Assembly: GCF_014084105.1 (NCBI RefSeq)
Contig: NZ_CP048289.1
Span: 9,185,922 to 9,249,921 of the forward strand
Direction of reading: 5' to 3'
DNA: 64,000 bases
Source: Streptacidiphilus sp. P02-A3a
GTDB lineage: Bacteria; Actinomycetota; Actinomycetes; Streptomycetales; Streptomycetaceae
Each line of letters begins with the position of its first letter. The stretch's first letter is position 1. The position numbers and the translations under genes were made by a program. The notes below the pieces were generated by a model that made no database searches, was not told the DNA's origin, and was given only the letters and a program-made list of their open reading frames with translations. Positions 41,818 to 49,950 of this stretch are shown one piece after another.

Positions 41818-41862
41818 GGGTAACCTATACCACTTCACAGTGCCTTCTTCTGCTGGGTTACC
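41818..41862. promoter_or_regulatory. Inverted GGTAACC/GGTTACC pair upstream of HxlR and oxidoreductase
   Basis: GGTAACC at 41819-41825 and its reverse complement GGTTACC at 41856-41862 lie 30 bp apart in the divergent control region. They could be two half-sites for the HxlR repressor. Weakly supported on its own. Confidence 0.4.
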
Positions 41863-41934
41863 AGCACTGACTAGCCTCAACTTCCGTGAGCAGGGCCCGG
41901 ATCGGGGCCCGGCCGAGGGCGTGGGGAGCAGACG

Positions 41935-42909
41935 ATGAAGGCACTGGTGGCAACCGGCGAACCGGGGCAGCTGATCACCTTCGCGGAGGTGGCGGAGCCG
42001 AACGCGGCCGACGGGGTGGCCGTGGTCGAGGTGGAGGCGTTCTCGGTGAACCGGGGCGACTACTTCCAGCTGTCCGGCGTCTACGGGACCACGCCCCCGG
42101 CCGGGTTCCGTCCAGGGCAGGACATCGCCGGGCGGGTCGTGCGTGGCGCGACCGACGGCAGCGGACCGGCGGTGGGCAGCCGCGTGGTCGGCCACGCCAC
42201 CGCCGGATGGGCCGAGCGGGTCGCCGTGCCGGTCCACGCGCTGGCCGAACTCCCGGACCGGGTCGGCCCGGTGGAGGCCGCCGCGCTGCCGCTGGCCGGG
42301 CTCACCGCGCTGCGGCTGATCCGGACGGCGGGCGCCCTGGCCGGACGCCGGGTGCTGCTGACCGGCGCCTCCGGGGGCGTGGGCCACTACCTGGTGGAGC
42401 TCGCCGCGGCGGCCGGGGCCGAGGTCACCGCCGTCAGCTCCACCGCTGAACGCGGCGCGCGGCTGCGGGAGTTGGGTGCGGTCGCGGTGGTCAGGGATCC
42501 GGCTGACGCGGTCGGGCGGTTCGACCTGGTGCTGGAGTCGGTCGGCGGCGACTCGTTCACGGGCAGCCTGGCCCGGCTGGCCCCGCGCGGCACCCTGCTC
42601 TGGTTCGGCCAGGCCGGTCGGGCCCCGGTGACCATGGACTTCTTCGAGGTCCTGACGCGGGGTGCGGCCGGGGCGACCATCCGGCACTTCTCCCACGCCC
42701 ACTCCGACCTGCCCGACAGCCAGGACCTGGCCACCCTGGTCCGGCTGGTGGCCACCGGCCGGCTCCACCCGGAGATCGGCCGCACCGCCGACTGGGCCGA
42801 CACCGCGGCGACCCTGACCGACCTGAGCGCCCGGCGCATCCGCGGCAACGCGCTGCTGACCATCGGTGCGACCGGCGCGAGCGCTCCGGCTGGCAGCATG
42901 GACGCATGA
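41935..42909 (+). CDS. NADPH:quinone oxidoreductase-like zinc-independent MDR protein
   Basis: 324 residues of the medium-chain dehydrogenase/reductase fold. The GroES-like part has VNRGDYFQLSGVYGTTPPAG and PGQDIAGRVV; the Rossmann part has VLLTGASGGVGHYLVELAAA. Zinc-ligand Cys residues are absent, as in quinone reductases. ATG 41935 is preceded by GGGGAGCAGACG. It is divergent from an HxlR repressor gene. Probably an NADPH-dependent reductase of quinones or enones. Confidence 0.85.
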   Translation: MKALVATGEPGQLITFAEVAEPNAADGVAVVEVEAFSVNRGDYFQLSGVYGTTPPAGFRPGQDIAGRVVRGATDGSGPAVGSRVVGHATAGWAERVAVPVHALAELPDRVGPVEAAALPLAGLTALRLIRTAGALAGRRVLLTGASGGVGHYLVELAAAAGAEVTAVSSTAERGARLRELGAVAVVRDPADAVGRFDLVLESVGGDSFTGSLARLAPRGTLLWFGQAGRAPVTMDFFEVLTRGAAGATIRHFSHAHSDLPDSQDLATLVRLVATGRLHPEIGRTADWADTAATLTDLSARRIRGNALLTIGATGASAPAGSMDA

Positions 42910-43082
42910 GCAGCGGCACGAACCCCCTGACGGCGGGCCGGTCGCCCACGCGCCGCTGACCCGGCCGCCCGAATCCCCGGCGGAACCGGTTGGCGCAGCG
43001 GTCTCGCCCGCGCGGGCCGGAGCGCCGGATACTCCAAGGTGGCGGTCGGTACCGCCATCCACCACGGCGAGGAGGCCGTCCG

Positions 43083-43748
43083 ATGACCACGTCCCCCACC
43101 ACCAACGATCCGGCCGACGGCGGCGTGGTCCGCAACCAGGTGCCGTACTACTCGCAGTGGGAGACACCGGAGCTGGTCGGCGACATCATCGGCGGTCGGA
43201 TCGACGCCGCCGACGACCCGGCCTGGCACCGGTCCGGGGCCGAGACGGCGGAGGAGTACGGCTACTGGTCCTGGCGCGCCTGCGGCATGGCCTGCCTGCG
43301 GATGGCGCTGCGGCACTGGCAGGGCTCGGCGCCGCCGATGATGGACCTGGCCCGGGATCTGCTCGCCGCCGGAGCCTATGTGAAGCGCCCGGACGGCGGC
43401 CTGGACGGGCTGATCTACGCGCCGTTCGCGGTGCGCGTCCAGCAGCGCTTCGGGCTGCTCGCACAGGCCAGGCCGGAGCTGCCGGTCGCCGACGTCCGGG
43501 CGGAGCTGCGGGCCGGACGGCTGGTGATGCTGTCGGTGCACCCCGCGATCCGCACCCACCTGGTCGACCCGCCGCGCCGGGGCGGCCACCTGGTACTGGC
43601 GGTCGGCGCCGACCCGGGGGCGGTCACCTTCCACAACCCGTCCGGGCTGTACCGGGAGTCGCAGGAGTACGCGCGGGTGCCCTGGGACCGGCTTGAGCCC
43701 TTCTACGCCGGGCGCGGCGTGGTCCTCGGCCGCACCGCCGAGGCCTGA
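43083..43748 (+). CDS. C39-type papain-like cysteine peptidase (cytosolic)
   Basis: ATG 43083 gives 221 residues without signal peptide. The pattern is that of C39-like peptidases: WSWRACGMACLRMALRHW with the catalytic Cys preceded by a Gln/Trp-rich stretch, RRGGHLVLAVGADP with the catalytic His, and TFHNPSGLYR with the Asn. C39 domains elsewhere cleave double-glycine leader peptides, but free-standing members have varied roles. No transporter or leader-peptide gene is adjacent. Followed by a run of direct CCTGACCCGCCTGG repeats. Confidence 0.75.
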   Translation: MTTSPTTNDPADGGVVRNQVPYYSQWETPELVGDIIGGRIDAADDPAWHRSGAETAEEYGYWSWRACGMACLRMALRHWQGSAPPMMDLARDLLAAGAYVKRPDGGLDGLIYAPFAVRVQQRFGLLAQARPELPVADVRAELRAGRLVMLSVHPAIRTHLVDPPRRGGHLVLAVGADPGAVTFHNPSGLYRESQEYARVPWDRLEPFYAGRGVVLGRTAEA

Positions 43749-43856
43749 CCCGCCTGGCCTGACCCACCTGACCTGACCCGCCTGGCCTGACCCCCTGGGC
43801 CCGATCACCGGCCTGCCCCCGGCCTGCCCCCGCCGGGACGGCGTGGCAGTGGCCGG

Positions 43857-45239
43857 TCAGCTGTGGCCGGTGGCCAGGGCCCTGGCCACCGCGCGCAGGC
43901 CGGAGGCGCGGCTGGACTTGACCAGCACCACGTCGCCCGGCCGCAGCAGGCCGCCGTCCAGTTCGGCCGCCGCCGTGGCCGGGTCCGGCAGCCGGTGCAC
44001 GGCGCAGCCGTGCTCGGCGGCGGCGGTGGTGATCAGCTCGGCCTCCTCGCCGCCGACGCCGACCACCAGCCCCAGCCCGAGTTCGCCCGCGAGGCGGCCG
44101 ACCGCCCGGTGTGCCTCCGGCGCGGTGTCGCCGAGCTCGGCCATCGCGCCGAGCACGGCCACCGTGCGGCGTCCGCCGCCCATGGCGGCCAGGGCCTGGA
44201 GGCCGGCCCGCATGGATTCGGGGTTGGCGTTGTAGGCGTCGTCGATCACGGTCACGCCGTCCGCGCGGTCGAACAGTTGCATGCGTCCGCCGGTGACCGT
44301 GTCGGCCCGGCCGAGGGCGTCCGCGACCAGGTCGGTCGGCAGGCCGAGCCGGTGGGCGACGGCGGCGACCGCCAGTGCGTTGGAGACCTGGTGCGCGCCC
44401 AGCAGCCGGAGCGCCACCGGGGCCTTGCCGGTGGGGGTGATCAGCGTGAAGCGGGGGCGGCCGAGGGCGTCCAGGGAGACGTCCTCGGCCCGGATCCGCG
44501 CTCGCGCGGAGAGCCCGAACAGGGTGACCGAGCCCTGGGTGCGCTCGGCCATCGCGGCGACCCGGTGGTCGTCGGCGTTGAGCACCGCGATCCCGTCCGG
44601 CCCCAGTGCCTCCACCAGCTCGCCCTTGGCCTGCGCGATGACCTCGGGCGTGCCGAACTCGCCGAGGTGCGCCGTACCCACGTTGAGCACCACCGCGACG
44701 TCCAGCGGGACCAGCCGGGTCAGCCGACTGAGGTCGCCGAGTCCGCGGGCGCCCATCTCCAGCACCAGGTAGCGGGTCTCCGGGGTGGCCGCGAGCACGG
44801 TGAGCGGGACGCCGAGTTCGTTGTTCTGGTTGTCGGCGGTCGCGGTGGTCGGGCCGTCCTGGGCCAGCACCTGGCCGAGCAGGTCCTTGGTGGAGGTCTT
44901 GCCGCTGGAGCCGGTCAGCCCGATCCGGGTGGCGGCGGGCAGTCGGCGCGCGGTACTGGCGGCCAGCGCGTCCAGCGCCCGGCGCACGTCGGGGACCAGC
45001 ACCGCCGGGGCCGGGACCGGGCGCTCGGCCAGCACCAGCGCGGCGCCGTCGGCGACCGCGGCGGCGGCGTAGTCGTGGCCGTCCACCCGTTCGCCCGCGA
45101 TCGCGACGAAGACACTGCCGCTGGTCACCGCCCGGGAGTCGATCACCACCGGGCCGGTGACCAGCGCGTCCGGGTCGGGGAGCTGGTGCGGGCTGCCGCC
45201 CACGACGGCGGCGATCTCGCGCGGACTCAGCGGCAACAC
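43857..45239 (-). CDS. murF: UDP-MurNAc-tripeptide--D-Ala-D-Ala ligase (stand-alone)
   Basis: 460 residues with the Mur ligase order: an N-terminal UDP-binding domain (VVIDSRAVTSGSVFVAIAGE), ATP-binding GLTGSSGKTSTKDL (P-loop at 110-116), the NNELGVPLTVL and LEMGARGLGDL motifs, DDAYNANPESMRAGL, and a C-terminal Rossmann-like domain with VLGAMAELGD. It joins D-Ala-D-Ala to the cell-wall precursor in the cytosol. It is not next to murE, mraY or murD, so this copy lies outside a dcw cluster: either a relocated or second murF. A parS palindrome lies 190 bp upstream. Confidence 0.92.
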   Translation of the reverse strand: MLPLSPREIAAVVGGSPHQLPDPDALVTGPVVIDSRAVTSGSVFVAIAGERVDGHDYAAAAVADGAALVLAERPVPAPAVLVPDVRRALDALAASTARRLPAATRIGLTGSSGKTSTKDLLGQVLAQDGPTTATADNQNNELGVPLTVLAATPETRYLVLEMGARGLGDLSRLTRLVPLDVAVVLNVGTAHLGEFGTPEVIAQAKGELVEALGPDGIAVLNADDHRVAAMAERTQGSVTLFGLSARARIRAEDVSLDALGRPRFTLITPTGKAPVALRLLGAHQVSNALAVAAVAHRLGLPTDLVADALGRADTVTGGRMQLFDRADGVTVIDDAYNANPESMRAGLQALAAMGGGRRTVAVLGAMAELGDTAPEAHRAVGRLAGELGLGLVVGVGGEEAELITTAAAEHGCAVHRLPDPATAAAELDGGLLRPGDVVLVKSSRASGLRAVARALATGHS

Positions 45240-45412
45240 GGGCGGCTCCGTTCGTCGTTCCTGGTCTCCGAACCTACCCCGGCGGCCCGGCCCGCCCCGG
45301 TCGCCGCGCGGACCGGCTCACGGAACGGCCCGCCCTGCCCGGAGTCCCTACCCGGAGTGCCTGCCAGGAGTCCGAGCGGGCTGCCCGGTTCCGGGACAGC
45401 GCCGGACGTGCG

Positions 45413-45460
45413 CGGTCCCCGGTGCGCACGTTTCACGTGAAACGTGCGCACCGGGGACCG
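45413..45460. promoter_or_regulatory. parS: 48-bp perfect palindrome with parS core
   Basis: The 24-nt arms 45413-45436 and 45437-45460 are exact reverse complements. At the centre (45430-45443) is GTTTCACGTGAAAC, the consensus ParB-binding parS sequence of streptomycetes. Chromosomal parS sites cluster around the origin. The long extension of the palindrome beyond the 14-bp core could also act as a bidirectional terminator between murF upstream DNA and the STAS gene. Confidence 0.85.
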
Positions 45461-45502
45461 GCGGTGGTGGTCTCGGCAGGCGGGCCGGGTCGATCGGCCG
45501 GG

Positions 45503-45916
45503 TCAGCCCACGTGGGGGCGTGGCGGCGCCGGGATGAGCGGGAATCCGGGGAGCAACCCGGCCAGCCGCAGGGTGCGCAGGATCCGCGGGTCGGTGCAGA
45601 CCAGCGACAGTTCGCCACCCCGGCGCAGCGCCCGGTCCCGGGCCCGGGCCAGTGGGCCGAGGCCGCCCGCGTCGATGAAGCTGACCCGGCGCAGGTCGAC
45701 CAGGATCCGGGGGCGGTTGCTGGCGGTGACCTGGTCCAGGTGGGTGCTGACCAGTCCGGCTCCGGCGAGGTCGATCTCACCGGACAGTTCGACGATGGTC
45801 AGGCCCTGGACGGTCAGCGTGCAGACGCAGGTGTAGTCGGGCGTGGGCGCCGCAGTGGTCGCCGGGACGGCCAGGGGATGCGGGCGGGGGTGTGCGTCGG
45901 GGCACTTCTCGTACAC
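45503..45916 (-). CDS. STAS-domain anti-sigma-factor antagonist
   Basis: GTG 45916 gives 137 residues; a 30-residue Pro/His/Ala head (VYEKCPDAHPRPHPLAVPAT) precedes the STAS fold (LTVQGLTIVELSGEIDLAGA; PRILVDLRRVSFIDAGGLGP; ILRTLRLAGL). The phosphorylatable Ser of classical antagonists is replaced: the loop reads FIDAGGLG where a Ser-Ser/Thr is usual, so phosphorylation control may be lost. No anti-sigma factor gene is adjacent. Confidence 0.8.
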   Translation of the reverse strand: MYEKCPDAHPRPHPLAVPATTAAPTPDYTCVCTLTVQGLTIVELSGEIDLAGAGLVSTHLDQVTASNRPRILVDLRRVSFIDAGGLGPLARARDRALRRGGELSLVCTDPRILRTLRLAGLLPGFPLIPAPPRPHVG

Positions 45917-46338
45917 AGGTTGGTCACCACCCTTGGAGCGGGGTGCACCCCCCGGACGCGAAGGCGGGTGCGGCTGCGGCGCGACCTCGCCGCGGGGGCG
46001 GCAGTGCGGGCGCCACCGGTGGCCACCAGGGTCCGGGGTGGTGTGCTCGCAGCGAAGTCGGCGGGGGCGTGCGGCGGGGCCGAAGGCCGTGGATCGGCAA
46101 CCGACCTGGCGCACCTGCCCTTCAGTGTTGGGGCCGCCGTCCGGATGGAGGGTGGGCTGCCTTCTTTTTACCCCCAAAACCCTTGCTGGACCAGCTTCTT
46201 GGTAAGTTTTCCCGAACCAGTGAAGGCAGTTGGGCCGAATTGCGTTGACGTTCCGCCGAATTCCGGCGTATCGCCGCGGGCCGTGCACCGCCGTGGCGCG
46301 GGTGCTGGCGCATCCACGCCACGGCAGTTGACGCTGTG

Positions 46339-47076
46339 TCAGTGACGACCGGCGGCGCTGCGACGACGCAGCGCGAACACCACGCCGCCACCCGCGATCA
46401 CCAGGACACCGGCGATCCCGGCGATCAGCCCGGAGCCGTTGCCGCCACCGGTGTCGGCCAGCGCGGGCCCGGTCGGCGAGGCGGACGCGCTGACGACCGG
46501 GGCGGCCGTGGCGGAGGCCGAGCCGGAGGGCGCGGGCGGCGCACTGGCGGTGCCGCCGCTCGACACGCTGGCGGAGGCAGTGGGGGAGGCGCTGGACGAC
46601 GCGGAGTGGCCGGGGGTGGGCTTGGACGTCACCGGCGCGGACGTCACCGGCGCGGACGTGGTCGGCGCGGCGCAGGCCGCCCCGCTCGTCGCGATCGTGA
46701 TGGTGCTGGTGTCGCTGTTGTCGCTGAGGTCCGCACCGGGGACGGTCACCTTGACCGTCCAGGAGCCGCCGGTCTCCCACGGCACGTCGGTGAAGACGGC
46801 CTGGCCCGGGGTCCGCGCGTTGCCGGTGACGGTCTCGCTGCCGCCGATCCGGTCGCCGCCGTAGGACAGCTGGAGGTCGGCGGTGTGGCCGGTGCTGTCG
46901 TCGTCGGTGACCGTGACGGTCGCGGTGCCATTGCTGGAGTCGCAGCCGGCGGCGCCGCTGAAGTCTCTGATGTTGCAGGCGAAAGCGCTCCCGGCGAGGC
47001 CCAGGCTGAGCGCGGTGGCCGCAGCGGCGACACCGAGCGTACGCACCGCTACGGTGGTGCGGCGGGATATGGACAC
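46339..47076 (-). CDS. LAxTG-anchored cell-surface protein
   Basis: GTG 47076 follows GGGGAGAAC. This 245-residue protein has a signal peptide (SISRRTTVAVRTLGVAAAAT, cleavage near AFA), a compact beta domain with two Cys near the N-terminus, then a 70-residue Ser/Thr/Pro/Ala stalk. The C-terminus has the sorting signal LADTGGGNGSG, a membrane helix and RRR. LAxTG signals are used by class E sortases in streptomycetes, so it is probably cell-wall linked. Function unknown. The upstream 320 bp hold no gene. Confidence 0.85.
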   Translation of the reverse strand: MSISRRTTVAVRTLGVAAAATALSLGLAGSAFACNIRDFSGAAGCDSSNGTATVTVTDDDSTGHTADLQLSYGGDRIGGSETVTGNARTPGQAVFTDVPWETGGSWTVKVTVPGADLSDNSDTSTITIATSGAACAAPTTSAPVTSAPVTSKPTPGHSASSSASPTASASVSSGGTASAPPAPSGSASATAAPVVSASASPTGPALADTGGGNGSGLIAGIAGVLVIAGGGVVFALRRRSAAGRH

Positions 47077-47391
47077 GTTCTCCCCATCGATTGGATCAAG
47101 ACCAGAGGGTGGAGGTCGCGGGGGTGCGTCCAGTGGCGCACACGCAGCGGGCGGCAGGCCGGTAGCACCGACAACCGGAGGCTCTTCCTCCCCACGAGCA
47201 CGCCTCACATCGTCAGTTCAGCCGTCATGATTGTCAATTGGTGCCGAACCGGGCAATATCCCGCAATTCCCAAGCCCCACAAGCCGGTTGCGGGCCTCCG
47301 GGCGGGGCGTTCCCGCTGGTGGAACCCCCGCCAAAGCCGAAGTGGCCATGTCAGAAATCCATACCCAAGGATCACCGCGCGGCCGGTGCCG
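47077..47391. other. Intergenic, no gene seen
   Basis: About 315 bp upstream of the LAxTG gene, including A/T-richer DNA at 47215-47275 (for example GTCATGATTGTCAATTGG) that may hold its promoter. No convincing frame. Confidence 0.5.
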
Positions 47392-47982
47392 CTACTGTCG
47401 TGGCCGCAGTCGGGCGCTGAGCGTCTCCGCGCCGTGGAGGTCGCCGGGTATGCCGACACCCAGGCTCTCGGCCAGGCCGAGGAACAGCCCGCGCAGTCCC
47501 AGCGGACCGGTCTCGTCGCGGTCGGGGTCGGCGCCCAGTGCGAGCAGCTCGGCGTCGAACCGGTGCGGGTCACTGCCGGTGCGGTCCCTGGGCGCAAGGC
47601 CGAGGATGGTGTTGAACGCGGTCACGAGCCGGCCGTCCTCGGCGTAGCCGAACTCGACCATGGGCTTCTCGTTGGCGTTCAGCACCAGCGCCGCCGTTCC
47701 GATCGAGGCGTTCCGGACCAGGTCGCCGTCCTCCACGCACAGCCACCCGGCGTGCTCCCAGACCCAGGCCCACTGGCCGCACCGCCCGGCGGAGACGACG
47801 TTGGCGTCGTCGTCGAAGACGATGTCACCGAAGTCGGCATAGAAGGCCTCCCGGTCGCGCCCGGCGATGGTCGCCGGGTCCGCGCCCATCCGCTCCAGCA
47901 GCTGCCCGGCCGTGAGGCCACGCGCGAAGGTGAGGCTCAGCAGCGGTAGATCGCCGTCGTACATCCAGCCCAATCCGGTCAT
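47392..47982 (-). CDS. DUF6461-type hypothetical protein (196 aa)
   Basis: ATG 47982 (MTGLGWMYDGDLPLLSLTFA) gives 196 residues; the open frame upstream belongs to antisense of alkB. It has the pattern of DUF6461 proteins: RGLTAGQLLERMGADPATIA, GQWAWVWEHAGWLCVEDGDL, LNANEKPMVEFGYAEDGRLV. These are soluble proteins frequent in streptomycetes, sometimes linked with immunity-like clusters, function unknown. Divergent from alkB with 108 bp between, in which a LexA box lies. Confidence 0.75.
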   Translation of the reverse strand: MTGLGWMYDGDLPLLSLTFARGLTAGQLLERMGADPATIAGRDREAFYADFGDIVFDDDANVVSAGRCGQWAWVWEHAGWLCVEDGDLVRNASIGTAALVLNANEKPMVEFGYAEDGRLVTAFNTILGLAPRDRTGSDPHRFDAELLALGADPDRDETGPLGLRGLFLGLAESLGVGIPGDLHGAETLSARLRPRQ

Positions 47983-48054
47983 CGCGTCCCCCTTGGTGTC
48001 GTCCTGTCCCGCTGCCGAGCAGGCTAGCCGTCGGCTACGACACTCGACCCGCGT

Positions 48055-48070
48055 TCGAAAACATGTTCGA
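48055..48070. promoter_or_regulatory. LexA (SOS) box upstream of alkB
   Basis: TCGAAA-ACAT-GTTCGA matches the actinobacterial LexA consensus TCGAAC-N4-GTTCGA with one change. It lies 20 bp upstream of the alkB start, where LexA would block transcription until DNA damage. Confidence 0.75.
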
Positions 48071-48090
48071 ACAGGGCGTACGCTGGAACG

Positions 48091-48720
48091 ATGACGGTAG
48101 CTCTCCAGGGATCCCTGTTCTCGGCGGCCGACACGCTCGCGCTCGGCAGCCTCACCCGGTCGCGCCGTACCGAGCTGGGGTTCGGCGCGTGGATCGACGT
48201 CCTGCCCGGGTGGCTGTCCGGCGCCGACTCGCTGTTCGAGTTCCTGGCCGAGTCGGTGGCCTGGCACGCCGAGCGGCGGCAGATGTACGAGCAGGTGGTC
48301 AGCGTCCCCCGGCTGCTCGCCCGGTTCGGCGAGGACGACCGGCTGCCGCACCCGGTGCTGGCGCGGGCTCGGGAGGCCCTCAGCGCGCACTACGCGGCCG
48401 AGCTCGGCGAGCCCTTCCGCACCGCGGGCCTGTGCTACTACCGGGACGGGCGCGACAGTGTCGCCTGGCACGGCGACCGCTTCGGCCGGGGCAGCAGCCA
48501 GGACACCATGGTCGCCATCCTGTCCGTCGGCGAGCCGCGCTCGCTGCTGCTGCGCCCGCGCGGCGGCGGCGCGGACTCGCTGCGGCGGACGCTGGGGCAC
48601 GGCGACCTGCTGGTGATGGGCGGCTCCTGCCAGCGCACCTGGGACCACGCGGTGCCGAAGACCCCGAAGCCGGTCGGCCCCCGGATCAGCGTCCAGTTCC
48701 GCCCACGCAACGTCGCCTGA
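48091..48720 (+). CDS. alkB: AlkB-type alpha-ketoglutarate-dependent DNA dioxygenase
   Basis: 209 residues with the Fe(II)/2OG core: YYRDGRDSVAWHGDR (HxD iron ligands), DHAVPK (second His) and RISVQFRPR (2OG Arg). MVAILSVGEPRSLLLRPRGG matches the AlkB2-like group. It removes 1-methyl-A and 3-methyl-C by oxidative demethylation in the cytosol. The LexA box 20 bp upstream indicates SOS induction (inference from the site). A bidirectional terminator follows. Confidence 0.9.
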   Translation: MTVALQGSLFSAADTLALGSLTRSRRTELGFGAWIDVLPGWLSGADSLFEFLAESVAWHAERRQMYEQVVSVPRLLARFGEDDRLPHPVLARAREALSAHYAAELGEPFRTAGLCYYRDGRDSVAWHGDRFGRGSSQDTMVAILSVGEPRSLLLRPRGGGADSLRRTLGHGDLLVMGGSCQRTWDHAVPKTPKPVGPRISVQFRPRNVA

Positions 48721-48725
48721 ACGCG

Positions 48726-48769
48726 GCGTCGCCCGACCGCTCTCCCCCCGGGGAGCGGCCGAGCGACGC
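48726..48769. terminator. Bidirectional terminator
   Basis: An inner stem CCGCTC/GAGCGG (48737-48758) and an outer stem GCGTCGC/GCGACGC (48726-48732, 48763-48769) nest between the convergent alkB and oxidoreductase genes. Confidence 0.6.
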
Positions 48770-48787
48770 GCGTATCGAGCGGTCGGG

Positions 48788-49732
48788 TCAGGGCAGCAGG
48801 ACGATCTTGCCCCGGCCGTGCCCCTGCTCGCTCAGGTCCTGCGCGGCCGCCGCCTCGGCCAGCGGCAGGGCGGCGCGGATCGGCAGCTTCAGCGTCCCCG
48901 CCTGGAACAGCCGCAGGCCGGCGGCCAGGCCCTGGGCGACCCTGACTCCCTCGCCGCCGCCGCTGAAGCGCACCCCAAGCACCCCGGCCTCGGCCGGGTC
49001 GGCCACGGTGACCACCCGCTCGGTGCCGCCGACCAGCTCCACCGACGCCGCCAGCACTCCGGCGCCCGAGGTGTCCAGCACCGCGTCGACACCCTGCGGC
49101 GCGGCCGCGCGCACCCGGTCGAACACGCCGTCGCCGTAGCTGACCGGGATCGCGCCCAGCTCGCGCAGGTACTCGTGGTTGGCCTCACTCGCGGTGCCGA
49201 TCACCCGGATCCCGTCGGCGACCGCGAGCTGCACCACCACGCCGCCCACCGCCCCGGCCGCGCCGTGCACCAGCAGCGTCTCCCCGGCGGTGACCTTGAG
49301 CAGTTCCAGCGTCCGGTACGCCGTCTCCGCGGCGACCGGCAGCGCGGCGGCCAGCTCCCAGCTCAGCTCGGCGGGCTTGGCCGCGAGATCGGCGGCCTCG
49401 GCCAGCGAGTACTGGGCGTATCCCGCGGCGACCGGTCCGAAGACCTCGTCGCCGACCTTCCAGGCGGTCACCTCGGGACCGGTGGCCACCACCGTGCCGC
49501 TCCCCTCCACGCCGAGCACGTGCGGGAGCGGCAGCGCGAACACCTGCTGCAACAGGCCGCGGCGGATCTTCCAGTCGAGCGGGTTGACCCCGACCGCGTG
49601 GATCCGGAGCAGCACCTGCCCCGCGCCCGGCGCGGGTACCGGGCTGTCGCTGAGGGTCAGTTGCTCCGCTCCGCCGAAGGCGGCGAACGCGACGGACTGA
49701 GCGTGGGTGGGAACAGCGGTGGACTCGGACAT
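48788..49732 (-). CDS. NADP-dependent quinone oxidoreductase-like MDR protein
   Basis: 314 residues: FGGAEQLTLSDSPVPAPGAG, VNPLDWKIRRGLLQQVFALP, LGVEGSGTVVATGPEV, and the nucleotide loop LLVHGAAGAVGGVVVQLAVA. Zinc ligands are lacking, as in QOR-type enzymes. It likely reduces quinones or other enones with NADPH. It starts 219 bp from a divergent XRE/MmyB-type regulator that probably controls it, a common streptomycete pair. Four 14-bp tandem repeats lie directly upstream. Confidence 0.87.
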   Translation of the reverse strand: MSESTAVPTHAQSVAFAAFGGAEQLTLSDSPVPAPGAGQVLLRIHAVGVNPLDWKIRRGLLQQVFALPLPHVLGVEGSGTVVATGPEVTAWKVGDEVFGPVAAGYAQYSLAEAADLAAKPAELSWELAAALPVAAETAYRTLELLKVTAGETLLVHGAAGAVGGVVVQLAVADGIRVIGTASEANHEYLRELGAIPVSYGDGVFDRVRAAAPQGVDAVLDTSGAGVLAASVELVGGTERVVTVADPAEAGVLGVRFSGGGEGVRVAQGLAAGLRLFQAGTLKLPIRAALPLAEAAAAQDLSEQGHGRGKIVLLP

Positions 49733-49746
49733 GGCAGACCTCTTCC

Positions 49747-49802
49747 GTGAATCGTCAGTCGTGAATCGTCAGTCGTGAATCGTCAGTCGTGAATCGTCAG
49801 CA
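49747..49802. repeat. Four 14-bp tandem repeats (GTGAATCGTCAGTC)
   Basis: Four head-to-tail copies of GTGAATCGTCAGTC (the last two bases of the fourth differ) lie 15 bp upstream of the oxidoreductase start, in its untranslated leader. Copy number could tune the ribosome-binding-site distance or promoter, or serve as regulator sites. Confidence 0.9.
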
Positions 49803-49950
49803 GGGAAAGACAGTTGGGCAGGTCGGGCGGTGTGTTCGCCGGTGTTCCGCGGCGACACCCAGAGAGTTTCACGCCGGGCCGGTCGGAACGAGTGGGCAGC
49901 TTTCCCTAGGATCGGAAATCCCAGGCTCTCCGTCGGTGTTCAGCACTGCG

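Noticed and set aside
43745-43800. Functional repeat array after the C39 peptidase gene
   Set aside because: Short CCTGACC/CCTGGCC direct repeats are imperfect and have no palindromic or regulatory form; probably slippage.
49747-49802. CRISPR array
   Set aside because: The units are 14 bp and contiguous with no spacers; no cas genes are seen.
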